Part shown: piece after piece, positions 33,666 to 44,401 of the stretch
How the letters are laid out: every line of letters begins with the position of its first letter
Numbering within the stretch: the stretch's first letter is position 1
DNA from: Gemmatimonadota bacterium
GTDB lineage: Bacteria; Gemmatimonadota; Gemmatimonadetes; Gemmatimonadales; Gemmatimonadaceae
Assembly (NCBI GenBank): GCA_021324775.1
Contig: JAJPIM010000006.1
Span: 124,001-188,000 of the forward strand
Direction of reading: 5' to 3'
Length of the DNA stretch: 64,000 nt
Notes under the pieces: generated by a model
What the model was told of the DNA's origin: nothing
The model's input: the letters and a program-made list of their open reading frames with translations, nothing else
Databases searched by the model: none
Program-made: the position numbers and the translations under genes

Positions 33666-35768
33666 CTACCAGATCGACACGCGTTTGTCCGCCGGGCGGA
33701 CCATGGGATCACCTGCCTGGCAGTGGAACGCCGCGGCGAATTCCGGCATGTTCGACATCGGGCCATTGACGCGCCAGCGCCCCGGAGAATGCACGTCCGT
33801 GAGGATCAGGTTGCGCGCGAATTCCGGACGAGACGTCGTCGCCCAGATCCGTGCCCACGAGAGGAAGAACTGCTGTTCGGGCGTGAATCCGGCATCCATC
33901 TCCCGCGGCTTGTTCGCCAGAGACCGCTCCAGCGCCGCGTAAGCGATCCTGAGGCCGCCGAGGTCGGCGATGTTCTCGCCCTGGGTGAGCTTGCCATTCA
34001 CGTGCAGCGAATCGTTGACCGTGTAGCCGTTGAATTGGTCCACGATTCCCTGCGCCCGCTCCTGAAATCCCTTGGCATCCTCCGCCGTCCACCAGTCGTG
34101 CAGGTTGCCCTGCGCGTCGAACTTCCGCCCCTGGTCGTCGAAGCCGTGTGTCATCTCGTGCCCGATCGCCGCACCAATGCCGCCGTAGTTGACCGCGTCC
34201 GGCGCTTTTGGATCGAAGAACGGTGGCTGCAGGATTCCGGCCGGGAACACCACTTCGTTGATGTTCGAGTTGTAATAGGCGTTCACTGTTGGCGGCGACA
34301 TCGTCCATTCCATACGGTCCGGTGGATGGCCGATCTTGTTGATGCGGCGCGCATACTCGAAATCGCTGGCCGCTATGAAGTTTTCGATGAACGGCCGCCG
34401 CTTCACCTCGAGCTTGGAGTAGTCGCGCCACGTGTCGGGGTACCCGATCTTGTTGAGATAAGCGTCGAGCTTCGTGATGGCCTGCTGCCGCGTCGCGGGG
34501 CTCATCCAGGCCAGCGTGCCGAGGTCCTCGCGCAGGACCGCCTCCATGTTGCGAACCATCGCCAGCGCCCGGGCCTTGGCCTCGGGCGGGAACGTGCGCG
34601 CGACGTAGGCCTGGCCGAGCGCTTCACCCATCGACTGGTCCGTAACCCGCACGCAGCGCTGCCACCGGGGCAGCATTTCCTTCGTGCCGTTGAGAATGCT
34701 CTCCATGCGGAAATCCTCGTCCACGAACCGTGTATCGAGCCACGGCTCGGCGCCGGCGAGGAAATGCCACCGGAGATAGGTCCGCCAGTCCGCCATTGGG
34801 ACCGTGGTGAGCAGCGAATCGAGTGACCGGAAGAAATCCGGATCTGCGACGTTGGCCGACGTCACGTGCGGGACGTCCGCTTCCGCGAGCCACTGGGCGA
34901 GATCGGCGTGCGGCACCAGCTTCTCGGCGTCGGCCAGCGGCATGGGGTGGTACACCGCGTACGGGTCGCGCCGCTCCACGCGCGGACGGGAGATGCGCGC
35001 GAGCGATGTCTCGAGAGCCATCACGCGGTCCGCCTCACCCTTGGCCGTCGCATCGTCGTCGCCCGCCAGCGCGAGGCTTCGCGCGATGTGGGCGACGTAC
35101 GCGGCCCGCACGGCCGCGGATGCCGAGTCGGGCTTGAGGTAGTAGTCGCGGTCGGGAAGGCCAAGGCCGCCCTGAGAGAGTTGGAGAATGACCTCGTTGC
35201 TGTTCTTCGGGTCCTGCTGCGAGGCCACGCCGAACACGACGTTCCCTCGCATCGCCTGCAAACGTGCCGCCTCACGCCGGAACTCCGCTGGAGTGGCGAC
35301 CGCCGCGAGCCGCGCCAGCTCCGGCTTGATCGGCGTGATACCCGCCGCTTCCACGGCGGCCGAATCCATGCACGTCGCGTAGTAGAGCCCCACTTTCTCC
35401 GTCGCGCTGCGCGCGGCGTTGCCGGCGGACGATCCGGACGAACTAGCCGCCGGCGGAGAACCGGCAGCCTCCCGCGCCGCCTCGTCGAGTACGTCGCGAA
35501 CGGTCTCCCGGTTGTGCTCCTGCAGCACGTCGAAGCTGCCCCACCGCGGATACGCCGCGGGGATCGGGTGATGCGCCCGCCACCCACCCGTCGCGAACTG
35601 ATAGAAGTCCGTGCAGGCGGCGCAGGTCGTGTCGAGATCGGCGCGATCGATCCCGTGCACGATGACCGACGTGTCGGATGACTGCGCCGGACCCGCGGGC
35701 TGCTGGGCCAACAGCGCCACCGGCGTGCCGGCGATCAGGACGGCGAGGATGACCGAATTGACAGACAT
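33666..35768 (-). CDS. M13-family (neprilysin/PepO-like) metallopeptidase
   Basis: 700 residues from ATG 35768; the frame extends 20 residues further. Signal peptide SVILAVLIAGTPVALLAQ. Zinc site HEMTH (HExxH), the third ligand Glu in GENIADLGG, and conserved NAYYNSNINEVVFPAGIL plus C-terminal FHCQAGDPMVRPADKRVSIW (the CxAGDxM-R end and final Trp). Cys pairs TTCAACTDFYQF are typical for M13. All catalytic residues are present, so an active secreted oligopeptidase cutting on the N-side of hydrophobic residues is expected. Between the N-terminus and the catalytic domain is a Ser/Gly/Ala-rich loop (AASSSGSSAGNAARS). Confidence 0.96.
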   Translation of the reverse strand: MSVNSVILAVLIAGTPVALLAQQPAGPAQSSDTSVIVHGIDRADLDTTCAACTDFYQFATGGWRAHHPIPAAYPRWGSFDVLQEHNRETVRDVLDEAAREAAGSPPAASSSGSSAGNAARSATEKVGLYYATCMDSAAVEAAGITPIKPELARLAAVATPAEFRREAARLQAMRGNVVFGVASQQDPKNSNEVILQLSQGGLGLPDRDYYLKPDSASAAVRAAYVAHIARSLALAGDDDATAKGEADRVMALETSLARISRPRVERRDPYAVYHPMPLADAEKLVPHADLAQWLAEADVPHVTSANVADPDFFRSLDSLLTTVPMADWRTYLRWHFLAGAEPWLDTRFVDEDFRMESILNGTKEMLPRWQRCVRVTDQSMGEALGQAYVARTFPPEAKARALAMVRNMEAVLREDLGTLAWMSPATRQQAITKLDAYLNKIGYPDTWRDYSKLEVKRRPFIENFIAASDFEYARRINKIGHPPDRMEWTMSPPTVNAYYNSNINEVVFPAGILQPPFFDPKAPDAVNYGGIGAAIGHEMTHGFDDQGRKFDAQGNLHDWWTAEDAKGFQERAQGIVDQFNGYTVNDSLHVNGKLTQGENIADLGGLRIAYAALERSLANKPREMDAGFTPEQQFFLSWARIWATTSRPEFARNLILTDVHSPGRWRVNGPMSNMPEFAAAFHCQAGDPMVRPADKRVSIW

Positions 35769-36007
35769 GGGAAAAAGGGACCTCGGCTGTGGAAGCGAAC
35801 GGCGCGGTGTGGCGGCGGAGGCGAGCAAACCGGCTGTTTCAGCAGCAGAATCTGCGCCGCGTCCAGCCCGAGCGCGGCAAATGCCACCAGCCTATGGGTA
35901 CGCATACGAAGCGCGGCCCGTTGACGGCCCTCATGTCCGCTGTGGCCGTTACGGTGCCATCCCGTCCCCGGATGCCCCACCCCGTGCCGCGGGGGCGGCG
36001 GTGCTAC

Positions 36008-36520
36008 CTACTGCGACGACGAATCCGGCGGCGGCGCGCCGATGCGCCGCGCGCTGAAGTGGAGCAGTTTGGGATTGGTGGGATCGCGCTGCAGCGCGCT
36101 CGCCAGCAGGCTCTGGGCACGCCGGCCGTCACCGTCCTCCACCATCATGCGCGCCAGATCCACCACGGCGTCGCTGCACCGGTAATCCTCGTCGAGCGCC
36201 TTTTCGTAGGCGACGCGGGCAGTGTCACGCATCCCGGCCCGGAGCGCGGCTTCGCCACGCGCCACGTACACCAGGGCGCGAGCCGCGCGCGCAGTGCTGT
36301 CACCGGAAGCGACATGCTCGGTGGGCTCGGGCGGCAGCACGACGCCGCCGGTGGGCCGTGGCATACGCTGCGCACTGTCTCCCGCCTCCGGACGCTGCGC
36401 TGCGGTCTGCTGGGCCTGGATTGGCAGAGCGGCGCACGCCGCCGCCACGACACCCACGAGCATCAGTCGCACGACGCTCAAACTATGGCCGGATGCGAAG
36501 CGCCGGTAGATGCGGCGCAT
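36008..36520 (-). CDS. Secreted protein with tetratricopeptide-like repeats
   Basis: 170 residues from ATG 36520 (GGGA nearby). Signal peptide RLMLVGVVAAACAALPIQAQ; a Cys in AACAAL is not in a lipobox context. C-terminal part reads as two or three TPR-like helix pairs (ALVYVARGEAALRAGMRDTARVAYEKAL and DAVVDLARMMVEDGDGRRAQSLLASAL, both broken in the listing here), ending DPTNPKLLHF. Protein-protein binding in the periplasm is inferred. Next gene on this strand starts 37 bases beyond its other side and has a different class. Confidence 0.8.
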   Translation of the reverse strand: MRRIYRRFASGHSLSVVRLMLVGVVAAACAALPIQAQQTAAQRPEAGDSAQRMPRPTGGVVLPPEPTEHVASGDSTARAARALVYVARGEAALRAGMRDTARVAYEKALDEDYRCSDAVVDLARMMVEDGDGRRAQSLLASALQRDPTNPKLLHFSARRIGAPPPDSSSQ

Positions 36521-36556
36521 GCAGGTCCCGCCCGCCACGGTTGGCACGCCCCGCGG

Positions 36557-38506
<1,950 letters not shown>

Positions 38507-38614
38507 GGATTCAGAAAGGAGACTGCCGCGGCCACGGAATCCGGCTGGCCGAAATATCGGTGCCTGGGTGCACGCACGGGGCCGTCGCGTCGCGGCCGGA
38601 ACCGGCCCGTCGTG

Positions 38615-39001
38615 TCAGGCTTTGCTGCGCGCCTGGCCCGGGGCAGTGCTGGCGTCCGCCGCGATCCATTCCTTCCACGCCGCTTCGTCGAGGCCGATCG
38701 TGAGACGCTGCTGCCAGCGCGCGAGGGGGACGCGGAGCAACATCGGATCGCCAGCGAGAAGCTCCACCCATCGCTCATCCGAGTACCGAGCGGCTCCGAG
38801 CCCCCGCTCGGCGAACCGGCTTCCCGTCCGCGCGATCAGCGCGTCCGCTCCGAACTTCTGCGCGAAGCGTTTGAGCTCACCCGGCGAGGCCGCGCGCTCC
38901 TGGAGGTCGACGAAATGCACGCGGATCCGGCGCTCCGAAAAGAACCGGAGCGCCTTGCGCGTGTCCGAATCCTTCTTTGTGCCGAAGATCTGGACTTCCA
39001 A
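38615..39001 (-). CDS. ArsC/Spx-superfamily protein without catalytic cysteine
   Basis: 128 residues from ATG 39001. Thioredoxin-like ArsC pattern: VQIFGTKKDSDTRKALRFFSE at the start, then HFVDLQERAASPGELKRF, LIARTGSRFAERGL, PMLLRVPLARWQQRLTIGLDE. In arsenate reductases or Spx the loop after strand 1 carries Cys; here it reads TKKDSDTR and the protein contains no Cys at all. A Cys-less branch of this family exists in several phyla, so the loss is likely old, and arsenate reduction is improbable. Role unknown. It begins 55 bases before the next gene's end on the same strand. Confidence 0.85.
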   Translation of the reverse strand: MEVQIFGTKKDSDTRKALRFFSERRIRVHFVDLQERAASPGELKRFAQKFGADALIARTGSRFAERGLGAARYSDERWVELLAGDPMLLRVPLARWQQRLTIGLDEAAWKEWIAADASTAPGQARSKA

Positions 39002-39055
39002 TCTGTATGCCTGCCGCTCGGGTGAACGGGGAGTCGCGCCGCGTGGTGGCGGTGG

Positions 39056-39844
39056 TCACGCCGTTGACGGCGTGACAGGCTGCCCGCTTGGCGCCAGCTC
39101 GGTGGCCATCATCTCGAGGTCGAATCCTTCCTTGCGAATGCGGAGATCGTAGTAGAGCAGCGTGATGACGACGGTGAAGAACGGATAGATCAGCAGATTG
39201 GCAAGGTTGGCGCCCAGCGTCGTGAGCGCCGCGCCGGCATGGATGAACACCCCGGCGATGCTCACGAGGAAGAGAGCGATGAACTCGATAGTCACCAGGA
39301 TGATGGCCGTGAGAAAGAGCACACCGAGGATGCGGCCCACCGATCCGGCAGCGAGCTGCCGGGACCGCATCAGCGCCGCCCGCGCAGTCTTGCCTTCGAC
39401 CACCACGACGACCGTGCACGCGAAGAACCAGGCCAGGCACAGGAAGCCGGGGATGACGAACAGGATGAAGCCGATGAACGTGAAGATGGATTGAAGCAAT
39501 GCGGCGGCGAATACGGACCAGAACCGGTTGATCACACGCTGCACGGCACCGATGATGGAGATCTCGCGGCCGAGATAGCTGTCCGAGATCACGACGACCA
39601 CCGCGGCTGTCGACACGATGCTGAAGATCGCCGTGATCAGGAGCCCGAGGGAGAACAGCAACGCTTGGTCGCCGCCGGGTAGCTGTCCAGAACGAACATC
39701 CGGCAGGAACAGCCTGAGGATGTACGCCGGAATCAGGAAGATGGCCGACGCCGTGACGATCTCCATGTAGTGCTGCCGCAGCAGCTGTACGGCGGCATCG
39801 ATCAACTCCGTCGTTGAACGCGGACGTAGAGCGACTGGCGGCAT
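39056..39844 (-). CDS. Six-TM membrane protein (YciC-like/GDPD membrane-domain-like)
   Basis: 262 residues from ATG 39844, with CCGGAG six bases upstream. Amphipathic N-terminal segment (STTELIDAAVQLLRQHY), then six predicted TM helices with a central FILFVIPGFLCLAWFF region; the F-x-x-P-G-x-x-L/W-x-x-x pattern recalls the membrane domain fused to some glycerophosphodiester phosphodiesterases and YciC/DUF7544-type proteins. No catalytic motifs. Function unknown. Divergent from the YheT-type gene. Confidence 0.8.
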   Translation of the reverse strand: MPPVALRPRSTTELIDAAVQLLRQHYMEIVTASAIFLIPAYILRLFLPDVRSGQLPGGDQALLFSLGLLITAIFSIVSTAAVVVVISDSYLGREISIIGAVQRVINRFWSVFAAALLQSIFTFIGFILFVIPGFLCLAWFFACTVVVVVEGKTARAALMRSRQLAAGSVGRILGVLFLTAIILVTIEFIALFLVSIAGVFIHAGAALTTLGANLANLLIYPFFTVVITLLYYDLRIRKEGFDLEMMATELAPSGQPVTPSTA

Positions 39845-40031
39845 ACACGCTCCGGACGCAGGGTGGGCGATCACGGACGCAGCGGCGAGCGGCCGGCGTT
39901 CCTGCGCGCACGACCCACTCGCACGAACCATGGAATTTCAATCCAGGCAGTGGCGCTTACGACGTCGCAAATGTAGCATTGCCGAGCTCGCCTCGCACGC
40001 GCCCAGACCGCCATCGCCACTGGAGTTCCTG

Positions 40032-41051
40032 GTGCCCCCATCACCGCCCGGACCCGATGCTCCCAGACGGTACCGGCCCGCTTGGTGGTTGCCAGGCCGG
40101 CACTTACGGACCCTCTGGGGCCGGCTGGGACGGCCGCTTCCAGTCGTCGCGACCCGCCGGGAGCGGCTCGAAACACCTGACCGCGATGTACTGGAGCTCG
40201 ACCGGCTCGATGGGTCCTCCAGCACGGCCCCACGCCTCGTGATCCTCCACGGCCTCGAGGCGACGCCGCAGTCGCGGTATGCCCGGGGCATGCTGGCCGA
40301 GGCAGCGCGGCGCGGGTGGGGCGCTGACCTGATGTACTTCCGGTCATGCGCCGGCGCGCTCAACCGCGCGCGGCGGCTCTACCACTCCGGTGAAACCGGC
40401 GATCTGGCCTTTGTCGCCGATCACCTCGTCCGCGAGTTCGAGCACGCTCCCCTGGTGTTCGCGGGATTTTCGCTGGGCGGCAACGTGCTGCTCAAATGGC
40501 TCGGGGAGCGCGGCGGGGATGTTCCCCCGCAGGTGCGTGGCGCCGCCGCGGTGTCCGTTCCGTTCGATCTGGCGCGGGGCGCCCGGCACATCGGACAAGG
40601 ATTTGCGCGTATCTACGAGGCGAGCTTCCTTCGCTCTCTCAAGCGCAAGACGCTCGCGAAGCTCGAGCAATACCCCGATCTCGCGGATCCGGGCCGCCTG
40701 GCGCGGTCGCGGTCGATCTATGAGTTCGACGACGCGGTGACGGCTCCGGTCCACGGATTCCGGAGCGCCGATGACTACTACGCCCGATCGAGTTCGCTCG
40801 GCTATCTCGCGGCGGTCCGTGTGCCCACGTTGTTGCTGAGCGCCATCGATGATCCGTTTCTGCCGCCGGACGTGCTCGGCGAGGTCCGCGCGATCGCCGC
40901 GCGCGTGCCCGCGCTCACACTGGAGTTCGTGCCGCGCGGCGGCCACGTCGGGTTCGTGATGGGTCCGCCGTGGCGTCCGTTCTATTACGCGGAATGGCGG
41001 GTGGCGGAGTTTCTCGCCGGCGTACTCGACACCGCGCGAGTGCCGGCATAA
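40032..41051 (+). CDS. YheT-family alpha/beta hydrolase
   Basis: 339 residues from GTG 40032, chosen because GGAG (40022-40025) precedes it; the frame stays open to 39930. YheT/UPF0017 hallmarks: PAWWLPGRHLRTL, LVILHGLEATPQSRYARGML, RSCAGALNRARRLYHSGETGD (usual RGCSGxPN-x-RxYHSG, here the first block is shortened as RSCAGALN), nucleophile GFSLGGNVLLKW, Asp in SAIDDPFLPP and His in RGGHVGF. A full Ser-Asp-His triad is thus present. Bacterial members are esterases or uncharacterised; substrate unknown. Nearby ggt starts 20-80 bases later and may be co-transcribed. Confidence 0.9.
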   Translation: MPPSPPGPDAPRRYRPAWWLPGRHLRTLWGRLGRPLPVVATRRERLETPDRDVLELDRLDGSSSTAPRLVILHGLEATPQSRYARGMLAEAARRGWGADLMYFRSCAGALNRARRLYHSGETGDLAFVADHLVREFEHAPLVFAGFSLGGNVLLKWLGERGGDVPPQVRGAAAVSVPFDLARGARHIGQGFARIYEASFLRSLKRKTLAKLEQYPDLADPGRLARSRSIYEFDDAVTAPVHGFRSADDYYARSSSLGYLAAVRVPTLLLSAIDDPFLPPDVLGEVRAIAARVPALTLEFVPRGGHVGFVMGPPWRPFYYAEWRVAEFLAGVLDTARVPA

Positions 41052-41133
41052 GATCGGGGCCGGACGGACGATGGCAGGCTGCCCGGCGTCCAGCGGCCGC
41101 CGCCACGCGGCCACCATCCTCCGGCACAGGCCC

Positions 41134-42981
41134 ATGTATGACCGCCAACCGACTCGAGGTCGCGTGCTGCAATCACGCCAGAGCATCGCGCGCGTCTGGA
41201 TTCGCCAGCGCGCTGTGGTCGCGATAGTGGCCGCCGGAATCCCGGTGGCGGCGCTCCCCGCGGGGGCACAAGGCGCGCCCGTCGCGCCCGCGCATCCGGT
41301 GGTGGGCCGCTCCGTCGTCGCGACGACATACGGTATTGTCGCGACGAGCCAGCCACTCGCATCGATGGCGGGCATCCAGATCCTCGAGCGCGGCGGCAAT
41401 GCCATCGATGCGGCCATTGCCGCCAACGCCACACTCGGGCTGATGGAGCCCATGATGAACGGCATGGGAGGCGATCTCTTTGCGATCGTCTATGAGGCCA
41501 AGACCGGAAAACTCTACGGTCTCAATTCCAGCGGCTGGGCTCCGGCGGGCCTCACGCCCGAGCTGGTGAATGCCCGCGGAGCTGCGCACCCAGGCGAGAC
41601 AGGCGCGCCTCGCATGCCGAATCGCGGCATCTACACGGTGACCGTGCCTGGCGCGGTCGCGGGATGGGACGCGCTGCACGAACGCTTCGGGCATCTCCCC
41701 TTCTCCACCATACTCGCCCCGGCCATCCGTTACGCCGAGTCGGGGTTTCCCGTGAGCGAGGTGGACGCTCGCATGTGGGGCGAGGCGCTGGCGGTGTTGT
41801 CGGCGGATCCCGGCGCGAGGGCGACCTATCTCCCCGGAGGCCAGCCGCCCGCCGCTGGTACGCTGTTCCGCAACCCCGATCTGGCGGTATCGCTCCGCGC
41901 GGTCGCGGCGCACGGGCGCGATGGCTTCTATCGCGGCCGCACCGCGGACACACTGGTGGCGTTCTGGCATGCCCAAGGCGCCACGCTCACGCATGGCGAC
42001 CTCACGGAGTTCCGGCCGGAATGGGTCACGCCGGTCCAGACGACCTACCGGGGCTGGACCGTGAGCGAGCTGCCGCCCAACACCCAGGGCGTCGGCGCGC
42101 TCATGATGCTCAACATCATGGAGCGGTTTCCGCTCGGCGAATACGGATTCCACAGCGCCCGGGCGCTGCATGTGATGATCGAAGCGAAGAAGCTCGCGTA
42201 CGCCGATGTGCTACGGTACGTCGGCGATCCGCGGTTCAGCGAGATTCCCGTGCAGGCGATGCTGAGCAAGGGTCACGCGGCCGCCCGCGCGGCGCTCATC
42301 GACCCGCAGCACGCCCACTGCGATGTACAGCCGTCGGTGCTGGCCGGTGGCCCGCCGTCCGCGGGAAGCGAGACGATCTATCTGAGCGTCGTCGACCGCG
42401 CGGGCAACATCGTGTCGCTGATCCAGAGCAACTATTCGGCGTTCGGCTCGGGACTCGTCGCACCGGGCACGGGGTTCGTCCTGCAGAACCGCGGCGCCTT
42501 GTTCAGCCTCGCGGCCGGCCAGGCCAACACGCTCGCGCCGCACAAGCGGCCGCTGCACACGCTGATTCCCGGGTTCATGCAGAAGGGGGAGACCCGGATC
42601 GGCTTCGGCATCATGGGCGGATGGAACCAGGCGCAGGCCCACGCGCAGTTCGTCGCCGGCATCGCGGACTTCGGCCTCGATATCCAGGAGGCGCTCGAGG
42701 CCGGGCGTTTCACCAAGCCGACGTTCGGGGGCTGCGACGTCGAAATCGAATCGCGGGTGAGCGACTCCGCCCGCGACAGCCTCACCGCTCTGGGCCATCA
42801 GCTCACCGTCCTGCCCCCGCGAACCGGGGAGTTCGGCTACGGCCAGGCCGTGATGAGCGATTCGGCCGGTGTGCACTTCGGTGCGTCCGACCCGCGCCAC
42901 GACGGCGCTGCCATACCCGAAGGCCCCGAAGACGCCTTCCCGCTACCCCCCGCGCCTACACCGCATCGGACAGGCTCGTGA
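41134..42981 (+). CDS. ggt: Gamma-glutamyltransferase (YwrD-like)
   Basis: 615 residues from ATG 41134; an ATG at 41071 is possible. A signal peptide (IVAAGIPVAALPAGAQ) sends it to the periplasm. Ntn-hydrolase fold: ASMAGIQILERGGNAIDAA and PMMNGMGGDLFAIVYEA for the large subunit, then the cleavage and nucleophile region SETIYLSVVDRAGNIVS, where the Thr begins the small subunit after autocleavage, followed by QSNYSAFGSG and GTGFVLQNRG. Transfers or hydrolyses gamma-glutamyl groups, mainly of glutathione. The C-terminus overlaps the end of the opposite tldE-like gene by 26 bases. Confidence 0.93.
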   Translation: MYDRQPTRGRVLQSRQSIARVWIRQRAVVAIVAAGIPVAALPAGAQGAPVAPAHPVVGRSVVATTYGIVATSQPLASMAGIQILERGGNAIDAAIAANATLGLMEPMMNGMGGDLFAIVYEAKTGKLYGLNSSGWAPAGLTPELVNARGAAHPGETGAPRMPNRGIYTVTVPGAVAGWDALHERFGHLPFSTILAPAIRYAESGFPVSEVDARMWGEALAVLSADPGARATYLPGGQPPAAGTLFRNPDLAVSLRAVAAHGRDGFYRGRTADTLVAFWHAQGATLTHGDLTEFRPEWVTPVQTTYRGWTVSELPPNTQGVGALMMLNIMERFPLGEYGFHSARALHVMIEAKKLAYADVLRYVGDPRFSEIPVQAMLSKGHAAARAALIDPQHAHCDVQPSVLAGGPPSAGSETIYLSVVDRAGNIVSLIQSNYSAFGSGLVAPGTGFVLQNRGALFSLAAGQANTLAPHKRPLHTLIPGFMQKGETRIGFGIMGGWNQAQAHAQFVAGIADFGLDIQEALEAGRFTKPTFGGCDVEIESRVSDSARDSLTALGHQLTVLPPRTGEFGYGQAVMSDSAGVHFGASDPRHDGAAIPEGPEDAFPLPPAPTPHRTGS

Positions 42982-44401
42982 AGTTGAAGTCATGAGCTTT
43001 GACGGCGGGCATGGCCACATCGCCGCCCGCCTCTGTGCCAGCGAGCCGCACTGGCTCGCTCATGGCTTCGACGTTGTTGAGCAGGAAGATCGGTGAATCG
43101 TTGAACCGGAAGTTCTTCACGGGGTGCGTGACCGCGCCGTGCTCGATCAGGTAGGTCCCGTCACGCGTCAACCCCGTGAACAGCGCCGTGCGCGGATCCA
43201 CGGGGCGGAGGTACCACAGCCGCGTGACGAGCACCCCGCGCTCCGTCCCCTTGATCATGTCGTCGAGTGTCGACGAGCCGCCCGCCAGCTTGATCGAGTT
43301 GCGGATTCCCGAGAATGGCTTGTTCTGCTTCTTCGCCCAGAACCGGGTGTAGGACAGGTTGGCCAGGACACCCTTGTCGATCCAGACCTGCCGGGCGAGC
43401 GGATAGCCCTCATTGTCAAAAGGCGCTGCGAGCAGTTGGGGATCGGCCGGATCGGCGAACAGCGTGACGCTCGAATCCGCGACCTTCTGCCCGATCTTCG
43501 ATCCGCCGGAGGCGCTGGTGAAGGGGCTGCGCCCTTCGTCTGCCTGCCGCGCGTCAAGGAAGAAATTCAGGAGCTGCACGAGATCACCGACCGCCTGCGG
43601 CTCGAGCACCACCGTGTAACGTCCGGGCTCCACCGCGACGGCATCGCGCGACCGGCGCGCCTTGTCGAGCGCGTGGGCCGCAATCGCACCCGCGTCGATC
43701 TTGCCCCAATCCCGCTCGTCCGCGCCGGCCCAGCCCGAGCCCGTTCCGTCGGCCGTCCGGACGGTCAGGGTGTAGTTGGCGTCCGTGTCGCGATGGTAGG
43801 CAGCCAGCCCGGCTTTGTTGGCGAGAAGCGTCGCGCGGGTCGTGACGATGATGTATCCGGCGGCCACCGACGCCTCGGCGCCCGATGACGCGCGTGCCGG
43901 CTGCAGGGCCGTCAACGCGGCGCGCGCCCGCTGCTCCGGAGTCACAGAGGCCGTCGTATCGAAGTACGCCTCGACCGCCGCGTATTGTTGCGGGCCGAGC
44001 GGCGGCACGGCATCCGGATCGTCGGGGGCGAGCTTCGCCAGTTCTTCGGACCGCGCGACCGCCGCGGCAACGGCATCGTCCGACGTGTCGTTGATCTGGA
44101 CGACGGCATGCTTGGGGCCGAACGACGTGTTGATCGTCACGACCGTGTCCGTGACGTCGCCCGCCGTGGCGAGCTGGTTTGCCGCGAAGCGCGTGTTGCC
44201 GGCCACGGTGCTGGTGACGGTGATCTCGCATCCGTCGGCGGTCGAATGCTTCAGCGCGCGGCCGGCGATATCCTGCATCTCATCACGCGTGAGCACTGTG
44301 AATCCGTCGCTCTCGCGATGGCGGCGCCCGCCCAGCGTCGTGACGGCGTCGCGGATCACTTCGCGGCGGGAGAGCCGCGCGGAAGTCGTGAAGCGGCTCA
44401 T
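42956..44401 (-). CDS. tldE: TldE/PmbA-like subunit of the TldD/E protease
   Basis: 481 residues, starting at the ATG of an ATGA overlap with tldD (44398-44401). PmbA/TldE fold: ALKHSTADGCEITVTSTVAGNTRF, GYTVVLEPQAVGDLVQLL-like segment (about residues 255-275), SFTSASGGSKIGQKVADSSV and the C-terminal YLIEHGAVTHPVKNFRFNDS (E-x-G-x-x-x-x-P-V-K/R-x-x-R/F). It lacks the HExxxH of TldD, as expected for the non-catalytic partner. It has an SRRE stretch near the N-terminus but no following hydrophobic helix, so it may ride with TldD. Ends in a 26-base convergent overlap with ggt. Confidence 0.9.
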   Translation of the reverse strand: MSRFTTSARLSRREVIRDAVTTLGGRRHRESDGFTVLTRDEMQDIAGRALKHSTADGCEITVTSTVAGNTRFAANQLATAGDVTDTVVTINTSFGPKHAVVQINDTSDDAVAAAVARSEELAKLAPDDPDAVPPLGPQQYAAVEAYFDTTASVTPEQRARAALTALQPARASSGAEASVAAGYIIVTTRATLLANKAGLAAYHRDTDANYTLTVRTADGTGSGWAGADERDWGKIDAGAIAAHALDKARRSRDAVAVEPGRYTVVLEPQAVGDLVQLLNFFLDARQADEGRSPFTSASGGSKIGQKVADSSVTLFADPADPQLLAAPFDNEGYPLARQVWIDKGVLANLSYTRFWAKKQNKPFSGIRNSIKLAGGSSTLDDMIKGTERGVLVTRLWYLRPVDPRTALFTGLTRDGTYLIEHGAVTHPVKNFRFNDSPIFLLNNVEAMSEPVRLAGTEAGGDVAMPAVKAHDFNFTSLSDAV

